Made by a program: the position numbers and the translations under genes. Shown in pieces: positions 59,168 through 64,000 of a DNA stretch of 64,000 bases. The DNA is from Burkholderia puraquae. Lineage in GTDB: Bacteria > Pseudomonadota > Gammaproteobacteria > Burkholderiales > Burkholderiaceae. Below the pieces are notes generated by a model. It did no database searches. It saw only the letters and a list, made by a program, of their open reading frames with translations, and was not told the origin of the DNA. Positions within the stretch are counted from its first letter, which is position 1, and each line of letters begins with the position of its first letter. The stretch is taken from the NCBI RefSeq assembly GCF_002099195.1, contig NZ_NBYX01000023.1, positions 1 to 64,000 on the forward strand, read 5' to 3'.

Positions 59168-60283
59168 ATGGCAGGGGATGGGAGCAAGCATCTGGGAACG
59201 GCATGCGCGGCGCTCGCGCTGGGCGGCGTCCTGTGGGCCGGCGCGCCGGCTGCGCACGCGGCGGACGTCGTCAACGTGTACAACTGGGGCAACTCGATCG
59301 GCAAGGCGACGATCGCGAACTTCGAGAAGGCGACCGGCATCAAGGTGGTCTACCAGGAGTTCGATTCGAACGAGACGCTGCAGGCGAAGCTGCTGTCGGG
59401 CACGTCGGGCTACGACGTCGTCGTGCCGTCCGACATCTTCTGGGCGCGGCAGCTGCAGGCCGGCCTCTACCGCAAGCTCGACAAGAGCCAGATGCCGAAC
59501 TACGGGCTGCTCGATCCGGAAATCATGAAGGTGCTCGCGAAGGACGATCCGGGCAACCAGTTCGGCATTCCGTGGACGTGGGGCACCGACGGGCTCGGGA
59601 TGAACGTCGAGAAGGTGAAGGCCGCACTCGGCAACGACGCGCCGCTCGACAGCTGGGCGCTGCTGTTCGACCCGAAGTACGCGCAGAAGCTGAAGCACTG
59701 CGGCGTATCGATGCTCGACTCGCCGGTCGATGCGTTCGGGATGGCGTTCGTCTACCTGAAGAAGGATCCGAACACGACGAACCCGGCCGACTACCAGGCC
59801 GCATACGAGCTGCTGAAGACGGTGCGGCCGTACATCACGCAGTTCAATTCGAGCAGCTACATCAACGATCTCGCGGGCGGCGACATCTGCCTCGCGCTCG
59901 GCTGGTCGGGCGACGTGAACTCGGCGCGGATCGCGGCCGCCTCCGCGAAGAAGCCGTATCACATCAAGTACGTGATCCCGACCGAGGGCAGTGCGATGTG
60001 GTTCGACATGATGGCGGTACCGAAGGATGCGCCGCATCCGGACGCCGCGCTGAAGTTCGTCAACTTCGTGCTGTCGGAGAAGGAGAGCGCGAACCTGACC
60101 AACGACACGTCGTATCCGTCGGCGGTGCCGTCGTCGAAGCACCTCGTGCGTGCCGAAGTGACGAGCGATCCGGCCGTGTTCCCGCCCGCCGACGTGATCC
60201 GCAAGCTGAGCCTCAGCAAGCCGGTTCCGCCTGAGCTGATGCGGCTGCAGAACCGGCTCTGGACGAAGCTGAAGACCGAGTAG
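59168..60283 (+). CDS. potF: Polyamine ABC transporter substrate-binding protein (PotF/SpuD-like), orphan
   Basis: 371 aa. Signal peptide GAPAAHA/ADVV, then VNVYNWGNSIGKATIANFEK, VVYQEFDSNETLQAKLLSGT, GYDVVVPSDIFWARQLQAGL, FGIPWTWGTDGLGMNV and the late LALGWSGDVNSARIAAASAK. This is the PotD/PotF fold with aromatic and acidic residues for binding a cationic polyamine. The ATG at 59168 follows GGAGGAAACC. No permease or ATPase genes adjoin it, so it may use a distant transporter or act as a sensor. Confidence 0.88.
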   Translation: MAGDGSKHLGTACAALALGGVLWAGAPAAHAADVVNVYNWGNSIGKATIANFEKATGIKVVYQEFDSNETLQAKLLSGTSGYDVVVPSDIFWARQLQAGLYRKLDKSQMPNYGLLDPEIMKVLAKDDPGNQFGIPWTWGTDGLGMNVEKVKAALGNDAPLDSWALLFDPKYAQKLKHCGVSMLDSPVDAFGMAFVYLKKDPNTTNPADYQAAYELLKTVRPYITQFNSSSYINDLAGGDICLALGWSGDVNSARIAAASAKKPYHIKYVIPTEGSAMWFDMMAVPKDAPHPDAALKFVNFVLSEKESANLTNDTSYPSAVPSSKHLVRAEVTSDPAVFPPADVIRKLSLSKPVPPELMRLQNRLWTKLKTE

Positions 60284-60381
60284 GCCGGCCGCCGCTCCAC
60301 CCGACTCCCGCCCACCTTTCGCGCGCCCCGCCGCTCATCGCGGCGGGCGGGGGCGCGCGCGTCCCGACGACCACCCACGAC

Positions 60382-61962
60382 ATGAAAATCAAACACATGA
60401 CGGCGCTGTGCCTGCTCGCGTTCGAAGCAGCCTCGGCATTCGCGCACACATCGCAGGCGACCGACGCGAGCAAGATGAAGGCGCTGCAGGCGCAGGTCAC
60501 CGCGCTGCAGCAGCAGGTGAACGAGCTGCGCGCGAGCATGCTGGCCGCGAAGGCGCCCGGCGCCGCAGCGACCGCCACCGCCGCATCGGGCGGCGCGAAG
60601 ATCGGTTCGATCGATACGGCGTCCGCCGCTGCGCCCGCACCCGATTCGGCCCCGGCGTTCACGAACGACGACCTGCAGCAGATGCGCGAGCAGATCGCGA
60701 ACGCGTCGCTGAAGGTCGACTCGCTGCAGGAAGCGGCGACCACCGGCCCGCTCGCGGGCCTGAGCATCACCGGCTACGTCGATCCCGTGTACCTGTTCAA
60801 CCGGGCGCAGCGCACGTCCGGCTTCCAGTTCCTGAACCACGACCCGGGCGCGTACGACTACTTCAACAGCACGATCGGCGACGTCTACCTCGACATCAAG
60901 AAGACTTTCGGCGTCGGCCCGATGGCGCCGTCGGCGGAGGTCGTGATCCAGCCGAACCGCGGCTTCGGCAACGTGTTCAGCAATTCGCACGGCGGCATCG
61001 GCAACAACATCGTCACGCAGGCGGTGGTCAACGTGCCGCTCGGCACGACGCGCACCTTCGAGATCGGGATGATGCCGAGCCTCGCCGGCTACGAGGTGCA
61101 GCCGTCGACCCAGATGCTGACGCTCACGCACGGGCTGCTGTACGACTTCAGCGAGCCGGGCAACCTGATCGGCGTCGGGCTGAAGGGCTCCAACGCGGCG
61201 ATGACGCGCTTCTGGCAGGTCGTGATCGGCAACGAGGTGCTGCGCACCGCCGGCGCGATCGCGAACGCGGCGAACAACACGACGAAGACCAACTGGACGC
61301 CGACGATCACCGCGCGCTTCGACAACGCGACGTCGACCGCCTTCGACTTCGGCCTCTCCGGGATGCTGGGCCGGCAGTCGCTGTTTTCGCCGTGCGCGCA
61401 GGCGGGCGGCTACGGCTACCAGTGCAACGGCTCGTCGCCGACCGGCCTCTACAAGTACGTGGAAGCCGACATGACCTATACGCACGACAAGACGCAGGTC
61501 AACGCGCAGGTCGACTACGGCGAGCTGCAGAAGGGGGCATGGAACGGCGGCACCGCGCGCTGGTACGGGATGTCGCTGCTCGGCCATACGAAGTGGACGA
61601 CGTCGTGGGTCGGCCGCATGGGTGCGACGCTGCGCTTCGACTACCTGAACAACACGTCGAACGGCGGCGGCGGCACGAACATCCAGTACGGGCTCGCGGG
61701 CGGCAATCCGTCGGTGAACGGGTCGAGCGGCTTCGGTATCGATCCGGCGTGCTTCCAGGGCTCGTCGACGAACGGCACCGAGTGCAAGGGCGCGCAGCGT
61801 TATGCGATCACGGCCGACCTGCTGTTCTATCCGACGCAGCAAATCACCGTGAAGCTCGAATACCGCCACGACGCGGCGAACCATCCGGTATTCCTGAAGA
61901 ACGACGGCACGTACGCGCGCAGCAACGACCTGGCCGGGATGCAGTTCATCTATTCGTTCTGA
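60382..61962 (+). CDS. DUF3138 family outer-membrane beta-barrel protein
   Basis: 526 aa. Signal peptide ending ASAFA/HTSQ, a short coiled coil (MKALQAQVTALQQQVNELRA), an Ala-rich linker, then a barrel-like domain (LSITGYVDPVYLFNRAQRTS .. PSAEVVIQPNRGFGNV) and a C-terminal strand ending GMQFIYSF. This looks like a trimeric coiled-coil porin of the DUF3138 type. It follows potF by about 100 bp, so it probably admits the same substrate through the outer membrane. Confidence 0.72.
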   Translation: MKIKHMTALCLLAFEAASAFAHTSQATDASKMKALQAQVTALQQQVNELRASMLAAKAPGAAATATAASGGAKIGSIDTASAAAPAPDSAPAFTNDDLQQMREQIANASLKVDSLQEAATTGPLAGLSITGYVDPVYLFNRAQRTSGFQFLNHDPGAYDYFNSTIGDVYLDIKKTFGVGPMAPSAEVVIQPNRGFGNVFSNSHGGIGNNIVTQAVVNVPLGTTRTFEIGMMPSLAGYEVQPSTQMLTLTHGLLYDFSEPGNLIGVGLKGSNAAMTRFWQVVIGNEVLRTAGAIANAANNTTKTNWTPTITARFDNATSTAFDFGLSGMLGRQSLFSPCAQAGGYGYQCNGSSPTGLYKYVEADMTYTHDKTQVNAQVDYGELQKGAWNGGTARWYGMSLLGHTKWTTSWVGRMGATLRFDYLNNTSNGGGGTNIQYGLAGGNPSVNGSSGFGIDPACFQGSSTNGTECKGAQRYAITADLLFYPTQQITVKLEYRHDAANHPVFLKNDGTYARSNDLAGMQFIYSF

Positions 61963-61991
61963 CCGTTCTGACCGTTCTGACCGTTCTCATC
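61956..61991 (+). repeat. 9-bp tandem repeat across a stop codon
   Basis: GTTCTGACC occurs three times in a row (61956-61982) with a decayed fourth unit GTTCTCATC (61983-61991). Each intact copy carries an in-frame TGA, so the DUF3138 gene ends in three consecutive spaced stops. Confidence 0.85.
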
Positions 61992-62087
61992 GTTCCGGCC
62001 GGCGCGCGTGCCGGTAGATCGGCTGCGCCATGCATCACGTTCCGGGCCGCGCAGGCCCGGAGCGCATTTCACACAGGAGAGTTGACC

Positions 62088-63170
62088 TTGAAGCTGCACA
62101 CCTTCGTGACCGACGTCACCGATCCGCGCGAGCGCGGCCGCCTGATCGGCGAGCGCTTCGCGCCGGAGATCCGCGAGACGGTCGCGCTTTACCTTGCGTT
62201 CTTCCCGAAGCTCGGCATCGCGCCGCAGCGCGCACGGGAGATCGGCGAAGCGAGCCTGGCCGCGCTCGGTGCCTGGTGCCCGCGCCTCGCCGCCGAAGTC
62301 GAGGCGATCGCCGATGGTGTCGACCTGCCGCGCTGGCAGCTCGCATGCCTGAACGCGCGCACCGAGATTCTCGCGACCGCGACCGCGCCCGCGTCGGCCG
62401 AAGGCGAGTGCTCGACAGCCGTCTACGCGCCGGCCGGCCCGCACGCGCCGCGCACGCTGCAGACGTGGGACTGGCACGATACCCTCGCGCCGCAGGGGCT
62501 GCTGATACGGTTCGCCACGCCGCACGGCCGCACCGTCAAGCTGTTTTCCGAATTCGGGATGCTGGCGAAGCTCGGCGTGAACAGTGCGGGGCTCGGGCTG
62601 CACTTCAACATCCTGCATCACGCGAGCGACAACGACAGCGCCGGCGTGCCCGTGCACGCGATTGCGCGGCGCCTGCTCGAAGACGCGACGACGGTGCAGG
62701 AGGCGATCGAACTTGCCCGTACCGCACGCGTGAGCGCGTCGACGGTGCTGACCGTGTTCACGCGGCACGACGCGAACCCGCGCGCGGCGAGCATCGAGCT
62801 GAGCCCATCGGGCGTCGGCGTGGTGGTGCCGCGTCCGGACGGCTGGCTGCTGCATACGAACCATTTCCTCGATCGCGCACTGAGCGGCGGCGAGTGCATG
62901 CCGGACAGTTCGACCACGCGCGAGCGCTTCGCGCACCTGAATGATGTCGTGAGCGGGATGACGAGCGCCGATGTGCGCGACCGCGCGGCGGCGATGTGCG
63001 GGGCGGCCGGCGATCAGGCCGTCGTGTGTTTTCATCCGGACCTGTCGATGCCCGACACCGAGCGCTGGGAAACGCTGCTGACCGTCGGCATCGACACCGA
63101 TGCGTGCGCGCTCGACTACGTGGCGGGCAATCCGCACGACCTCGCGCGCGACGGGGCTCTGCGGTTCTGA
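62088..63170 (+). CDS. C45-family autoproteolytic acyltransferase/hydrolase
   Basis: 360 aa starting at a TTG (62088) with AGGAG (62075-62079) 8 nt upstream; no ATG is available near it. The processing site is SAEGECSTAVYAPAG, with Cys as the N-terminal nucleophile of the mature beta subunit. RTLQTWDWHDTLAPQGLLIR and GLGLHFNILHHASD follow the isopenicillin-N acyltransferase pattern. Such enzymes add or remove acyl groups on amines. Third gene of the potF unit; a deacylase for an N-acylated amine fits the neighbours. Confidence 0.85.
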   Translation: MKLHTFVTDVTDPRERGRLIGERFAPEIRETVALYLAFFPKLGIAPQRAREIGEASLAALGAWCPRLAAEVEAIADGVDLPRWQLACLNARTEILATATAPASAEGECSTAVYAPAGPHAPRTLQTWDWHDTLAPQGLLIRFATPHGRTVKLFSEFGMLAKLGVNSAGLGLHFNILHHASDNDSAGVPVHAIARRLLEDATTVQEAIELARTARVSASTVLTVFTRHDANPRAASIELSPSGVGVVVPRPDGWLLHTNHFLDRALSGGECMPDSSTTRERFAHLNDVVSGMTSADVRDRAAAMCGAAGDQAVVCFHPDLSMPDTERWETLLTVGIDTDACALDYVAGNPHDLARDGALRF

Positions 63171-63188
63171 CGCGACGTGCGGCTAGCG

Positions 63189-63210
63189 GGGCGGCACGCG
63201 CGTGCTGCCC
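63189..63210. terminator. Bidirectional hairpin between convergent genes
   Basis: GGGCGGCAC pairs with GTGCTGCCC (one G-U) around a GCGC loop, midway between the acylase gene and the convergent MFS gene. Confidence 0.6.
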
Positions 63211-63219
63211 TCGTGGCGC

Positions 63220-64000
63220 TTATGCGTCGATACGTTCGACCTTGCCGACGAGCAGCCCGTACGACAGGCTGCCCGCAAGCGCCATCGCGGCGATGTAGGT
63301 GATCGCACGCGAGAAGTCGGCGCCGTCCACCAGCAGCCCGATCACGATCGGCGTCGCGATCGCTGAAAGATTGCCGATCAGGTTGAACACGCCGCCCGTG
63401 AGGCCGATCAGCCGCGCGGGCGCGAGCCCCGACACGAGCGACCACGTGATCGATGCGAAGCCGTTGCCGAAGAACGCGATCGTCATGAACGCGATCACCC
63501 AGCCCGTCGACCTCACGTAGTTCGCGCCGATGATGCAGGTCGAGATCAGCAGCCCCGAGATGATCGGCAGTTTGCGCGCGAAGCCCTGCGATGCGCCGCG
63601 GCGCATCAGCCAGTCCGACAGCACGCCCGAGCACAGCACGCCGACGAACGCGGCGAGGAACGGCAGCGACGCGAGGAAGCCCGACTTAATGAAATCCATT
63701 CCCCGATACTTGACGAGGTAGGTCGGGAACCACGTGAGGAAGAACCACAGCGTCGAGTTCAGCGCGAACTGGCCGAGATAGATGCCCCACAGCTTGCGCC
63801 GGCCGAGCACGACGCCGAGGTCGCGCCACGTCGAAGGTGCGCGTTCGTTGCGCGCCGCGACGCGGTCTTCGAGATCCACGAGGCCGCCGCCGTCGCGGAT
63901 CAGTGCGATCTCGGCCGCGTTGACGCCGCGAAGCGCGCGCGGCTCGCGATACACCGCATACCAGATCGCGGCCCAGCCGATGCCGGCAAGGCCGGTCGCG
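63220..64000 (-). CDS. MFS transporter, anion:cation symporter type (glucarate/galactonate-like), partial
   Basis: The C-terminal about 260 aa are seen; the 5' end lies beyond the window. LWGIYLGQFALNSTLWFFLT, WFPTYLVKYRGMDFIKSGFL and LAPARLIGLTGGVFNLIGNL with SAIATPIVIG match GudP/DgoT-like sugar-acid symporters. At least six hydrophobic segments are present. It converges on the polyamine region and probably belongs to a different operon. Confidence 0.82.
   Translation of the reverse strand, partial: ATGLAGIGWAAIWYAVYREPRALRGVNAAEIALIRDGGGLVDLEDRVAARNERAPSTWRDLGVVLGRRKLWGIYLGQFALNSTLWFFLTWFPTYLVKYRGMDFIKSGFLASLPFLAAFVGVLCSGVLSDWLMRRGASQGFARKLPIISGLLISTCIIGANYVRSTGWVIAFMTIAFFGNGFASITWSLVSGLAPARLIGLTGGVFNLIGNLSAIATPIVIGLLVDGADFSRAITYIAAMALAGSLSYGLLVGKVERIDA

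Noticed and set aside
59168..63170. Complete Pot/Spu polyamine ABC transporter
   Set aside because: Only the binding protein is encoded; no permease or ATPase genes are found in the window.

Overview
The window is GC-rich, dense and free of obvious mobile elements. Protein content points to a Burkholderia, most likely of the Burkholderia cepacia complex, and to a secondary chromosome. Indicators are acdS/acdR, a DUF3138 porin-like protein, a phosphocholine-type phospholipase C, an OXA-57-like class D beta-lactamase, an accessory motAB pair, many LysR regulators and no core information-processing genes. The species assignment is inference. I see no tRNA, rRNA, CRISPR array or intact insertion sequence.

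Layout. 1-2.2 kb (minus): a two-partner secretion pair, TpsB followed by the N-terminus of a large TpsA exoprotein that leaves the window. 2.5-13.7 kb (minus): a compact nine-gene Wzx/Wzy-type exopolysaccharide operon (initiating transferase, Wza, Wzb, Wzc, one glycosyltransferase, pyruvyltransferase, Wzx, putative Wzy, acyltransferase); almost every gene junction overlaps. Its 500-bp upstream region carries several inverted and direct repeats. 14.3-16.0 kb: acdS with its divergent regulator acdR. 16.4-18.7 kb: poxB and a GNAT. 19.0-23.5 kb: a methyltransferase behind a 29-codon upstream ORF, then two PhoA-type alkaline phosphatases and a His-rich periplasmic protein behind a candidate Pho box. 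23.6-25.6 kb: a class D beta-lactamase translationally coupled to an acyltransferase. 25.9-30.4 kb: small unknown genes, a LysR, a DUF3422 protein with a 67-aa protein, and decayed loci (a porin tail, and a cynR/cynS cyanate locus collapsed by deletion). 30.7-35.2 kb: GNATs, a Cys/Met-metabolism PLP enzyme, LysR, and Tam. 35.8-40.3 kb: phospholipase C, a small lipoprotein, a HAD phosphatase and a choline-binding protein, together suggesting phosphatidylcholine/choline scavenging. 40.5-42.1 kb: MgtC and DeoR.

42.1-44.6 kb: a molybdopterin-domain protein, a ModE-type DNA-binding protein and a DUF2325 protein. Two near-identical ModE-box-like dyads lie before the first and the last. 44.8-48.1 kb: motAB, an FNR/ANR-type box and a patatin.

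48.2-63.2 kb is the most coherent and perhaps undescribed system: aldehyde dehydrogenase, a ureohydrolase (agmatinase/guanidinobutyrase type), two paralogous LuxR-type regulators, a cupin, a PuuB-like FAD oxidase, an MFS transporter, a LysR, a YtcJ-like amidohydrolase, an orphan PotF-like binding protein, a DUF3138 outer-membrane protein and a C45-family acylase. Three of the promoters share a G/C-block dyad abutting a CAtACC -35 element exactly 17 bp from a -10. This looks like one regulon for uptake and oxidation of a polyamine or guanidino compound, possibly N-acylated. The window ends inside an MFS transporter of the glucarate/galactonate type.
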